A DNA stretch of 41,723 nucleotides from Funneliformis mosseae (GCA_910592005.1 CAJVPP010000183.1:1-41723); one strand, 5' to 3'. Shown: positions 1 through 9,387, counted from the stretch's first letter. The notes: generated by a model from the sequence alone, not told the origin. Numbers and translations are program-made.

Positions 1-392
1 ATAGAGGGTACGATAGGGATGAAATGTGGTGCTTTCTTTCTTCCACGAAGTTGAGTGTCGCCAAAAGTTTTTAAAAAATTTTTCGGTTATCATTCCTAAT
101 GGACCTTGTGTTGCTGTATTTTTGTGGTGCTTCAATGTAATCCGTTTTATTCCCACCTCTCTTACTATGCAATTTAACGCGATTACGATCAAATGGTACG
201 AATATCTATTAAGTTTCATTGAAGTTAAACTACTCGATGTTACTGTACTAAATGGGCTAGATGATTCATTGGAAAGGCGTATCCTTTCAATCTCTGCTTA
301 ATTTGACGAAACTTTGTTGAAAATGCCTTTTCCTCTAAATTTTGTGCTTCTAATAAAAATACTGAAATATTTGGTAAATGTTCTTCTGACAT
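1..392 (-). pseudogene. Protein tyrosine phosphatase remnant (N-terminal part, frame-broken, runs off the window)
   Basis: Reading minus from an ATG at 392-390, the first frame gives about 45 codons starting MSEEHLPNISVFLLEAQ. Homology to classical PTP domains then continues in other frames: an NRYSY block at about 210-196, FDRNRVKL...DYIEA at about 193-131, and ATQGPL with a later FWR at about 114-55. These match in order the family motifs (N-R-Y-x-N-I-x-P-[YF]-D-x-x-R-V, D-Y-I-N-A, Y-I-A-T-Q-G-P-L, D-F-W-R). Codon phase changes three times within about 150 bases with no convincing GT-AG introns between, so it is read as a decayed copy. The spacing between DYIEA and ATQGPL is also shorter than normal. 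The catalytic HC-x5-R loop would lie beyond the left edge. Alternatives are assembly indels in a live gene or cryptic micro-introns. PTP assignment is fairly sure; pseudogene status is likely. Confidence 0.7.
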
Positions 393-522
393 TTTCGATA
401 TTAATAAGAGGTAATTTCTTAAAAGTGTTGAATTATGAAAAGAGGAGAGAGAGATAGAAAGGTGGGAAGGAATTATTATCCCGAAGAAAAATGAACAAAG
501 AATTCGGAATTATTATTATATA

Positions 523-906
523 TTAACTAGGACGCCTGCTCTTGTCATGTTTGACCAATAAATGACTAGCTCTAATTTGACTCTCTCCACCTTCCAACGG
601 GTTAATACTCTGTAATTCTTGAATATTTTGACTCGCATATCCTCTAATGGTATTGGGATCAACGCCTACAGGAGGATCCCAAGTACTTTCCTTGATTCTA
701 TGATTATAATAGTAAACCATTCTGCGAGATCGTGAAATTCGGGATTCCCACTCTGAAGGAGCGTCAACATCCATAGACTCGGGTTTTTGACTCGCTATAT
801 CATTAGAAATGCTTCCTCCAGAAGCGTCAACAGAAGCATTGCCATTATTATTAGTAGTAGTAGTTTCCTCATTGTTCGTTTCAGTTTCAGCTTCTTTTGG
901 ACTAGC
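523..906 (-). pseudogene. Truncated Pin1/Ess1-type WW-domain peptidyl-prolyl isomerase
   Basis: The open frame runs from an acceptor AG at 908-907 to a TAA at 525-523. It encodes a Ser/Thr/Asn-rich leader, then a WW domain (SEWESRISRSRRMVYYYNHR followed by IKESTWDPP), a linker, and IRASHLLVKHDKSRRPS, the opening of a Pin1-class parvulin domain including the Arg pair that reads phospho-Ser/Thr-Pro. The family normally continues with S-W-R and about 95 more residues; here a stop follows at once. No continuation is readable before the PTP remnant that begins 130 bases further on. Intact Pin1 isomerises pSer/Thr-Pro bonds and acts with RNA polymerase II in the nucleus. This copy keeps only phosphopeptide-binding capacity. 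The 5' end is unsure: an ATG at 1018-1016 sits directly before GTAAGC, which would make a one-codon first exon, or an alternative exon ends at the GTAAGT near 966-960. Family call strong; truncation seen directly. Confidence 0.75.
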
Positions 907-965
907 CTAAAAAAAACGACAAAATTCATTATACTTTTTTTTTTTTTTGAGGAGAAACTTACTCT

Positions 966-971
966 CACGTG
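966..971. promoter_or_regulatory. CACGTG palindrome near the 5' end of the Pin1-like gene
   Basis: A perfect CACGTG lies inside the putative first intron or leader of the Pin1-like copy, overlapping the splice-donor-like GTGAGAGTAAGT on the minus strand. It is the first of twelve such sites seen in the window. Function as a bHLH site is inference. Confidence 0.25.
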
Positions 972-1331
972 TATCTTCCATTCAAAAACCGTTCTGTTCT
1001 TTGAGTACAGCTTACCATATCGTTTTAGGTTTTTTTTTTTTTTGGTTTTTTTTAGATCTTTTGAAAATGAAAAAAATTAAAGTTTGAATATTTGAATATC
1101 AGTTCATGTGCATAATTATTAGGATAACTAAATATAGAAATAAATAGAGCCAAGCCACATGTAAGGATGTTTGGGTTAGTAATGGTTATACAAGCACTTT
1201 TAAAATTTTGGATTTCCAAATGGAGAATTTCTATTTGAGCTTAAAATATTCGTTTAGAAAGATTCGACAAAATTGAAGAAAATTTTATTAAAAATTAAAT
1301 TAGATTATAAATTATTCCAATCATTTATGAA

Positions 1332-2745
1332 CTATTTGAAGTTATACTTGACACGAAAATTGTCTAGTAATGTTTCTAATTTGGTAATTAAAACTTCGGT
1401 TTCGGCTTCATCATATCCCTCAACTACATCTTTATCAACGTAAACCTTACCGAGAGGATTACAATAACCACCATATTTTATAGTAGTAACTAGAGATTCA
1501 ATAGGTTGAGTTGCAACGTAATAATTGACATATGATCCATTCCAACTGGTGATAGTTTGAACTCTCATTCCTAAAGTTCGTGCCTGTTATTATTATAAGA
1601 TTTCACGAATTAGTGAATGAATAAAGATTATATGTATAGATATTTATTGATTCATCAATTACTTTGAATAAAAAAGCTTACCGTATAAAGTCCAATATTC
1701 TTTAAACCACTCGTAAGCCACCCAAGTCGTACGATATTTGTAGAAACAACCCCGGGATGAGTTGCAAAACTATAGATATTTTGTTTATTTAAACGAGAAT
1801 TAAGTCCAATGCTGATTATATCCATAATTCGTTTGGATGATTCGTAAGGTACGTTTCTAAATAAATTAAAGAAATCTCAGCAAATTTTATTTATTTTTCT
1901 TTTGTAAAAATGATAAAAGAATTCTTACCCTTTATTGCATTGATAATCATCCATATTCAAACTTTCTTTAGTGGATGTATAAGAACCTGTCCAAATAATG
2001 CGAGGATCTTTCGCTTGGGATAATAAATCTTCGAGCTCTCGAATCTAAAAAATAATCACACAAGTTAGTTTTCATTACCAAATTGTAAGCATAAACGTAA
2101 TAATTGACTATTTACCATAACATAATGCCCAAAGAAATTACAAGCAAACGTTTTACCTAAACCTTCCGAAGTAAGTTTCCCCACAGGTTGAACTATAACA
2201 TCTGTTTTTGAAAACAATGCAACTGGATCAAAAAGAAGTTGTTTAAAGGGGACCTTCCAATCCATATATGAAATGGACAGTATTCCAGCATTGCAAAAAA
2301 GCAGATCAACTCGGTTATATCTGATACAAAAATTTAAACCGGGTTAAAAAATCAACTTTATAGCAATGTGAAAGTCATTCGTGTGAAAAAACCTTACCTG
2401 TCTTTAATTTCTTTACAACATTTAAACACGGACTCAATCGAAGCCACATCTACAAGTACAATTTCAACTAAACCTTCCGGGAATTCTTTTAATAAATCAT
2501 TTCGTGCAGTAGTTGCTCGTGCTTGATTTCGGCAGGCAAGAACAACCATGAATTGTTCATCAGGATTTTTTACCGAATGATCCAATAATCTTTGTGCGAC
2601 TCCATAACCTACACCACTAAAGTGAAAATATCTAGTTTAATTAATGGATCATTTATATTTATATGATAATATAAACTAACCTATTCGCGCCGGTAATTAT
2701 CGCAATTTTGACTTTAGAATCTTTCGTTTTCGGGTTTTTGGACAT
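1332..2745 (-). CDS. ERG27: 3-keto-steroid reductase (ergosterol pathway), six exons
   Basis: Spliced exons are 2745-2681, 2616-2398, 2320-2116, 2044-1929, 1856-1682 and 1583-1332; donors are GTTAGT, GTAAGG, GTAAAT, GTAAGA and GTAAGC, all acceptors AG. Total 1032 nt, 343 residues. It is a short-chain dehydrogenase: TGANSGVG nucleotide-binding turn at 18-25, CNAG in exon 3, IIWTGS near residue 179, catalytic YESSK (Tyr206, Lys210) and HPGVVSTN in exon 5. The segments SYMDWKVPF, ACNFFGHYVM and DDYQCNK are typical of the Erg27/HSD17B7 group rather than generic SDRs. The enzyme reduces the C3 ketone during C4 demethylation of sterols, NADPH-dependent, on ER or lipid droplets with Erg25 and Erg26. 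Length matches the family (about 340). Start chosen because the ATG precedes KNPKTK and the Rossmann strand directly. Looks intact; family call confident. Confidence 0.92.
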
Positions 2746-2920
2746 TTTTTTTTTTTTTTGAAAAAAAAAAATAAAATAAAGTATGTTCACATTTTAAACC
2801 AAATAAATGATGAAATTATTACGAACGCGCTTTTGTAACAGATTTTTATTGATTATCGGAATTTAACTAAATATGTTAATCCGTATATGAAAATTATAAC
2901 CGTTTGAATTTCATTTTAGG

Positions 2921-3574
2921 ATGATGCAAAATAATTTTCGAAATCACTTGGATCATATCAGCTATCATCAAAAATCAAAATATATCACAATAATTTACGA
3001 TTTATTTCCGAATGATACGAGCAAGTCTTATCAAGTTGAATTTCATTCAGAATCGGTACGTTTTTGTAACTTTATCAATCTTAATTCCTTTGAATTATTT
3101 AATAAAAATTTTGATTCATTGACAGACGATTCTTCGAGAAGTTTCTTCAAATGATTTCACGATCACTATACTTCACCCATCTACCAACTTTTCATCAAAC
3201 ACCTTTTCAATTTCTTCTTCAAACATTGTAATTCTGCTTGATAAACTTGATAACATAGAATGGAAGTCTTTAAGGTTTAAATTCAATAATGAAGAAAGTT
3301 TAATCGAAAAGTGGTTTCTCACAAAAGAAAATATACAAAAATGTACAAAAATTTTGGAAAATGAAACTAAATGGGTAAATATAATAAACTATAATATGTA
3401 TTATTATTTCCTTTTATATATCTAATTTATAATAAATCAACCTCTCGCACACAGAATAAAACCCTTTTATCACCCGACATCAAATCAATGCAAGCGATAC
3501 GTGATAAAGATGGGTTAATTGTCCAAATAAAAGCTAGGCCTTCCTCATCATCATCTGCGGTATCGTTTAAATAA
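2921..3574 (+). CDS. Small CS-domain-like protein (p23/Sgt1-type fold), three exons
   Basis: Spliced model: 2921-3055, 3126-3374 and 3455-3574, using GTACGT and GTAAAT donors and ACAG acceptors; all junctions are phase 0, giving 167 residues. Without splicing only short frames are visible. Residues about 14-100 read like a CS domain: HQKSKYITIIYDL (an early strand of the fold), QVEFHSES, FTITILHPS, then IVILLDKLDNIEWKSLRF, which matches the diagnostic late-strand pattern V-x-I-x-L-x-K-x(4)-W-x-x-L seen in Sgt1, p23 and NudC proteins. The C-terminus is basic and ends in a short serine run. Such domains usually bind Hsp90 or dynein-linked partners, but the partner here is unknown. Two adjacent ATGs occur; the first was used. 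It converges on the next gene with 43 bases between stop codons. Splice model fairly sure; domain call moderate. Confidence 0.68.
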
Positions 3575-3617
3575 ATTAAAAAGAATGAACCCATTTTTGT
3601 TGCAATGAATTCAATAT

Positions 3618-3734
3618 TCATGGATTTGTTCCTTCTTCTACCCACTCACAATCATCATCGAGTCTATAAAGCTATTATAAATAAAGAAATTAATATTAAA
3701 ATATATAATATATTCCTGTTAATAACAACCTTAC

Positions 3735-3768
<34 letters not shown>

Positions 3769-4620
3769 GCTTACTGTTCTTTTCGGAGGGAAACTTCCAT
3801 ATTCAAACCTTATAACTTCATTCACCTTGAAAATCAATAGACAAAAATTGTCAAAAGCAACTTCATGATCAACTCTATCAGAACCATCGGAATCGATATG
3901 ATCATCAAGCATTGAATCTAATTTAAGACATTTGAATGCTGCTTTTCCACTTTTTGGTATCTCACCCGATGGAGGCCACGTAAACATTGCACGAGTTTGT
4001 GATGATAACGCTGACCAAACTTGTCTTCTAACAGTTTCCCAAGATTCTTGAGTCGGCATGTCAGGATTACTCGATTTTGGTGGAGGAAATCTTGTTATTT
4101 TTTTTGGTGATGATACAATATAAAATCGTCCTGATAAATTATAAATCTCTTTAGTCGTTTGCATTTGCCTGTTATTTAACATTTTAAGAATAATTTAATA
4201 ATCAACGTATTTGAAATGAATAAAGGTATTAAATAATAAAATGAAACCTACCAGCATAGTTGAGCATTAGGATTCGATTTAACATCACCATGTAACTGAT
4301 TATCATTAAATGCCATTAAAAATAATAGATATCTTGAATCATCTTTAACAAAATCATGAAATCTTATGTTATGTAACGAAGGTTCCCCATTCCTTCGAAG
4401 ATTTGTCATTTGTACATAAACTGATATGGTAATTATAAAAAAAAAAAAAAAAAAAAGATAAGAGTAAGAAGTTTTTAAGCATTAATTAGATAATTGTTTT
4501 ACCGAATATATCTTCCAGGTTCAAAAGAAAAGAAATAAAAAGAAACCCACCAATACTTTTATGATTTTTTTTATGACTTTGTTGAAGTAATTGATTCCAA
4601 GTGACGGTGTTTTCGTCCAT
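3618..4620 (-). CDS. Alr4036-family FMN-binding, pyridoxamine-phosphate-oxidase-like protein, four exons
   Basis: Exons 4620-4551, 4420-4252, 4168-3775 and 3671-3618 (donors GTGGGT, GTAGGT, GTAAGC) give 687 nt, 228 residues. The product opens MDENTVTWNQLLQQSHKK, then VYVQMTNLRRNGEPSLHNIR, a strand pair matching the flavin-binding split barrel, then SNPNAQLCW and KEIYNLSGRFYIV, where the family has A-x-x-x-W-Y-F and Q-F-R-I-x-G. It ends RTLYRLDDDCEWVEEGTNP, the characteristic R-x-x-x-R-x-x-D-x-x-W-x-x-x-x-x-x-P tail. This is the PF12766-type family: FMN-dependent proteins of the PNPOx fold, substrate mostly undefined, cytosolic. The last intron contains a T13A20 tract. An alternative donor in exon 1 (GTAAAA after TTCG, 4504) keeps the same phase but inserts 16 hydrophobic residues and is less likely. 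Splice model supported by three consistent phases and the conserved tail. Confidence 0.85.
3735..3767. repeat. T13A20 homopolymer junction inside the last intron of the FMN-binding gene
   Basis: Thirteen T run directly into twenty A on the plus strand. It is one of many T-tract/A-tract junctions in the window, here within an intron. Confidence 0.9.
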
Positions 4621-4667
4621 TTTTATTTTATTTTTATTTTTTATCTTATTTTTAATCGATTTTTTTT

Positions 4668-4713
4668 TAAAGAAAGAGAGAGAGAGAGAGAGAATTTTTT
4701 TTTTAAAAAAAAA
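4668..4713. repeat. (GA)n microsatellite followed by a T-tract/A-tract junction
   Basis: About ten GA units sit 50 bases upstream of the start codon of the FMN-binding gene and are followed by T9A11-type homopolymers. Position suggests its promoter region; function unknown. Confidence 0.8.
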
Positions 4714-4884
4714 AAGAGATTAGCTAAAATTGTAAATCGAATTTTCGAAAATTCGATCCTTTTATAGGTTTATACTGTTTATACATACTTTACATATTTG
4801 ATAATTTAATTAACACTTCAAATTTGTTAATTTGAACCTTATATAATTAATTTATTTAGATATTTGTTTTTCCATTGTTTACTC

Positions 4885-5383
4885 TTTCAGGTTTCAACCA
4901 AGTTAATGTTGCTCAAATTTTTAGAAATTTTTTAAATTTAATTGATCACACATGATATTTTAATTTATCGGACCTTGTACAAAAAAAATGTGGATGTGAC
5001 AACTAACTAGATTGATTTATTTCAGGCAACATTAAAGTATTTGGGGAGAAACTAAAAAACTAATACCTGTGAACTTATATAAAGAAATTGAATTAGGAAC
5101 TTTTTATCGATTTTTTTCCGACAGTTTCTCTATTGCAATTAAATTCGATTTGAATGCTCCTGATAACAATAGAAAATATTACTAAATCGTCACAACTTAA
5201 GTAAACTCAATGAAAAAGATGAAACCATAGGTTCCTTTTCTGATTTAAGCGAAATTCGGTACTCTTTAATAAATTTGTATAGGAGTAAAAAGGCACTGTT
5301 TTAAAGGCTCATTTATAGGTACTTGGCATACCATGGAGTTGCCCTTAAATTTCAATACTGTGTTGTGTATCTTTGGAAATGAC
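4885..5383 (+). pseudogene. Possible decayed coding region, family not recognised
   Basis: Several plus-strand stretches read more like protein than the surrounding DNA. Around 5050-5185 one frame gives IPVNLYKEIELGTFYRFF and then SIAIKFDLNAPDNNRKYY before a stop. Around 5208-5300 another gives NEKDETIGSFSDLSEIRYSL and INLYRSKKALF, a stop, then YLAYHGVALKFQYCVVYLW up to about 5380. The frames are interrupted by stops and shifts, and no plausible exon chain joins them. The segment ends immediately before the MITE at 5386. I do not recognise the family. It may be the remnant of a gene or transposon ORF, or chance open sequence. Confidence 0.3.
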
Positions 5384-5385
5384 TA

Positions 5386-5578
5386 CAGTCAAAACTCGTT
5401 ATAGTGAATCCCGTTATAGTGAACACATAGTAAACTTTCATTATAGTGAACTTTTTTATTTTCCCCGGTTCATTTTTTTATAATAAATTTCGTTCGATAT
5501 AGTGAACTATTAGTAAAATCTCGTTATTGTGAACAAAAGTGGCCGGAACCGACAGTTTACTATAACGAGCTTTCACTG
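5386..5578. mobile_element. 193-bp MITE with pogo/Tc1-like terminal inverted repeats and TA target duplication
   Basis: The left end CAGTCAAAACTCGTTATAGT and the reverse complement of the right end CAGTGAAAGCTCGTTATAGT match at 20 of 23 positions when extended by three bases. Each end is bordered by TA (5384-5385, 5579-5580). The interior repeats GTTATAGTGAA-like units several times and encodes nothing. The CAGT...CTCGTTATA terminus resembles pogo/Fot1/Tigger-type elements of the Tc1/mariner superfamily, whose transposase acting in trans would explain mobility. TIRs and TA are seen; superfamily is inferred. Confidence 0.85.
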
Positions 5579-5973
5579 TATATGAGGATCCGTCACCATC
5601 TTACTTATTATCATTAGTTTTGAGTTTTATAATTAAGAGCCTCGCCGCAAGCTTCTCAAAATGAATTGTAATGCAAGCATTTCATTTTCGTAACAGCTAT
5701 ATCGACATGCTAAATGCTATATTTAAAAGATTTGAAATTCGGGGGTATTTCCTATTTTTTTAAAAAAAAACGGAATAATTATTATGTAATTGGGTCGTCT
5801 CACCATTCTATTTTAGATCAATAAAAGTGTTTTTTAATCAAATTATAATAAACGTGATATCATTATTTTTTTCTTAACAAAATGATAGTGATTATCAATA
5901 TCAAGGATATGCGCTTCAATCATTTATTAGCCGTTAGTTTTGGAATTCGTTTGTTTTGGTTAATCATTTAAAT

Positions 5974-6145
5974 AAATGTTGGGTTTGGCCGAGGTTTGTC
6001 CATTGGCCATTTGGCCATTTTGGCCAGCAAAAATGGCTAAAAAATCTTGGCCGCGGCCATTTATTAATACCTAGGTGATTTGGCTGTTTGGCTGTTTGGC
6101 CATTTTGGCCATTAATCACGGCCAAACAGCCAAAGGCCAACACTG
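5974..6145. mobile_element. 172-bp hAT-type MITE with 8-bp target site duplication and internal GGCCA repeats
   Basis: The left end begins AAATGTTGGGTTTGGC and the reverse complement of the right end is CAGTGTTGGCCTTTGGC. The 8-bp direct repeat ATTTAAAT borders both sides (5966-5973 and 6146-6153), which is diagnostic of hAT insertion together with CAGTGTTGG-like termini. The interior is built from many copies of TTGGCCAT and TTTGGCTG, arranged inversely in the two halves so the single strand could fold back on itself. There is no coding capacity. Confidence 0.8.
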
Positions 6146-6627
6146 ATTTAAATCATTGAAAATTACGGCATGATAATAAATTTCACTTTATTATATTTTC
6201 TTTTTTTTTTTGCTATGGTCTGCGAAAAAGAAATCCCATTACAAATCCTTCTTCCATTGATGAGATTGATGGACATAAATTCGAAAAAAAAAAGAGAGAA
6301 ACGAGGAACAAGCAGTACGTGGGATTAGTTTCGCGTCAAAATGATCCTTTACGAACATTATTGCAATATCGTTGAACGTTATTTATCTATTTATTTTTTA
6401 ATGTGTAAAATGAGTAAATTACAGAGTTAACGAATGATAAACAAGTGATATGCTAATACGTGAAACGCGTAAGTTTCAAACAAATTAATTCTTATATTGT
6501 GACATAAAAACAACGAAATTGTCGAACCTGCATGAGCATGCTTCACTTCTATCTTTGGGCCTTTTCCTTTTGTTAATACAAATCGATATGATGATGAAAA
6601 AAAAAATAATCATCGAAACCGATCTCT

Positions 6628-6630
<3 letters not shown>

Positions 6631-6673
<43 letters not shown>
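6631..6673. repeat. T31A12 homopolymer junction
   Basis: A tract of about 31 T runs directly into 12 A. It lies about 50 bases left of a GC-richer fragment. Confidence 0.9.
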
Positions 6674-6674
<1 letters not shown>

Positions 6675-6711
6675 GGTGTTTTTTTTTGAGCGATCTAGAT
6701 TAGAAGCGGAC

Positions 6712-6830
6712 CTACGCATCAAGATGTCCAAGATGTCCTCGGCCGGCACAAGGAGACTTTGCCCGCTCGAGCTACCATCATAATTTGGCCGGCATTAACG
6801 GAATTAGATGGTAGCACCCCACCCCGAGAG
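6712..6830. repeat. GC-rich fragment with tandem 9-mer and hairpin, probable transposon remnant
   Basis: This stretch is clearly richer in G+C than its flanks. AAGATGTCC occurs twice in tandem (6721-6729, 6730-6738), GGCCGGC occurs twice, and GCTACCATC (6771-6779) pairs perfectly with GATGGTAGC (6807-6815) across a 27-base loop. No tRNA or known RNA fold is recognised and frames on both strands break. Most likely a fragment of a repeat. Confidence 0.4.
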
Positions 6831-7311
6831 TTTCTATTAATAGAAAGTACCAAGGTAACAAATGATGAGCGCGCGAGATATTAAGTTTGGAGACAATGAA
6901 GAACGTAATATGATATAATGAGCTTTGTTTTTAGGTTAAAGTCAATGCGCTATTTGTTCATCTCACGTAAATTAAAATTTTGTAATACAAATTGTCGCTT
7001 TAATTACGACAGTGCAACGTCATATTTGTTGTGTATTAAATTATTTTTCCTAGATTACGCAATTTAACTGCACGTTGCTGATTTTGTAAACACGTAATGT
7101 GAACTAGTATAAATTTGACATGCGATCAAACGTTATATACTTGTATCAGATAAATCTCAATAATTATAATCAATCGATGATTTTAGTGAAGTAACCCCAA
7201 AACAGCACAGTGCAAAAGACCTAAGGTTAAAGTCCGCTTTTTGTGAATTTGTTTTTTGTCGGTGCTAATGTCATCTTGATTAATCTCGAGACAATGGAAC
7301 GCTAGACGACT

Positions 7312-7317
7312 CACGTG
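7312..7317. promoter_or_regulatory. CACGTG palindrome in the 5' region of the SAM-HMG gene
   Basis: A perfect CACGTG preceded by T (TCACGTG), about 2.7 kb upstream of the SAM-HMG start codon. The site is seen; bHLH binding is inference. Confidence 0.25.
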
Positions 7318-9381
7318 AAACAATTTTTTTTTTTTTTTTTTTTTGCAAAATCAAAGATAATCAAAGAAACTAAATCTTAGTTCGAAAAAAAAAAAAAAAA
7401 AAAAAAAAAAAATTCCCAAATCAAAAAATTTGCTTGCAAACCTTTTGGGTCATATCTGCGGCAATTTTTTTCCCATTACCTTGCTGGATGAACAGGTTTA
7501 ACTTTTTGTGCGAGTGTCATTATAATTTAAAAATATTTTAATTAACTAATTAATATCTATGATTTCATCGACTACTAATTTGGCGTAAAACCAGATTTTG
7601 TTATCTTTTCAAAGATTAACCAAAATTACATTACCAGTTATATCCTGTTTATATGATTACTTTTAAAGGACAATACTAAGAACAAAAAAGATAAGTTTGC
7701 TGCGCCGGGACTAGTTCCCCAGGCACGCGAGTGGGCACCGAGTTATGCACTTTGATGGTAAAGTTGGTTTATATAAACAAAATTGCATTGTTTGTAAAAT
7801 TTTCACTTGCATATCAAAATTTCAAAAATATCGAAATTTACTTGCAAATCGGAAAATAGCATATAAATGGTTGTGCATCAATTACCACTTTTTCGATCTT
7901 AGGAAATTCTGAATAAAACCTGATTTTGATTACCGTGTGGACTCCCAAAGTACGACAAAACTTGTTGATCTATAGAAAGTTCATGAAAATTCCACATGAT
8001 TGTTGGAAAATTACCACTTCCAAATGTTTGGTGCCAATTTCTTAAATTGTTCTAGTCCCTTGCAAATTTATTAATTATTATTATCATTAAAAAATTCATT
8101 TTTACTGTAAGTTATATATGTGGAGGGAAGGAGGGAAAAAGGTCGTTTCGCTTAAAATTCATTTCACTTAATAACCTTTCATAATTTTACTCAACTCGAT
8201 AAACTGTGTGTTTTCCCCATGTTTCACGTTTGTGAAAAAAAATAAAAATAATTATGAGCCTTTAATTTTACCATAATTGTGAAATGTTTGGGAAAATTTA
8301 TTTAGGACTAAAAGAAACTGATATTTCATCGTAAAAAACATAGGAATTCTTGATCATGACTACCCGCTTTCTGCGTGTTACTTCATTGTGGATGATATTC
8401 ATGTTTACACAGGAGATGAGGGTGCAGCCCGAAACAAAAAGGAAAAACACAAATTGGTGGCGAAAATTACTTCTACAGACTAATGTAGTGCTTAATGACA
8501 TCATGATCTCCTTTAAATATAATCGTATAATTGGTATCCTTTTTTACTAGGTACTGACCTGTGATATCGTCACACCCATCAGTTTTTTATTGTAATTTTT
8601 TATATGAAATTATATTATTATTTATATTGTATGTTTATATGTATTGGCATGTCTTATCGATAGCTATCAAATTCATTTTTTTTTTTTTGATTTCGTTTTT
8701 TCTCGAAACGTTTGACAACGTCGAGCTCCTTTCTCTTTTTCCATCCCATAACTCTGTAAATGCAATAGCTTTTTTACCGGTTGACCACATCATGTTTAGT
8801 AAATATCGAAAAGTCGGTTTTCGAAGATGCAATCTGTCGATTCTTTTTTTATTTGAACGCAAAAATTTCTCGCATTTATGTAAATAATGGTAATCAACTA
8901 ATCTATTCAAGCGTCTAGACTGATCCATTTTTTTTATTTTTAATTTGTATTCTATTGTCAAAGAAAAGAAAATTTATTTTTTTTTATATTAACCGTTCAT
9001 TAAAAACATACAAATCTTGTCTTAAATAGTAATCGGATTGGCTTACATGTCGCCTTTTCACTTGTTTAACAAATCTTCCAAATCAAGGTTTTTCTCGATT
9101 TTCATGAAATTTTTTTTTTGCATTATTTTGTACTATAAATTTCTTATTATCCATATAAATTTTGTTTATTAATTTATGTATAAAAAAACTTATTTATTTA
9201 TATGAAGACTATTGTAAAACAAATATGTTACAATAGAAAAAAAAAAAGATCTTAATATTTAAAAAAAACATTTTCGGCTCTGTTTTCCGTTGGGTTCCTT
9301 TTTTTTTTTTTCACAAGCAAACTTTTGGGTAACTAATTTAATTGATTCTCATTCAATTTTTTTTTTTTTTTTTTTTTCATT

Positions 9382-9387
<6 letters not shown>

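Noticed and set aside
3427..3645. 72-codon minus-strand open frame
   Set aside because: It overlaps the last exon of the plus-strand CS-like gene and the final exon of the FMN-binding gene in another frame; both spliced models explain the DNA better.
8298..8961. Open frames of 66 to 108 codons on both strands
   Set aside because: Both strands are open over the same DNA, composition is AT-driven, and no domain, exon structure or homologue is recognisable. The 108-codon basic minus frame at 8635-8961 is the least unlikely but unsupported.
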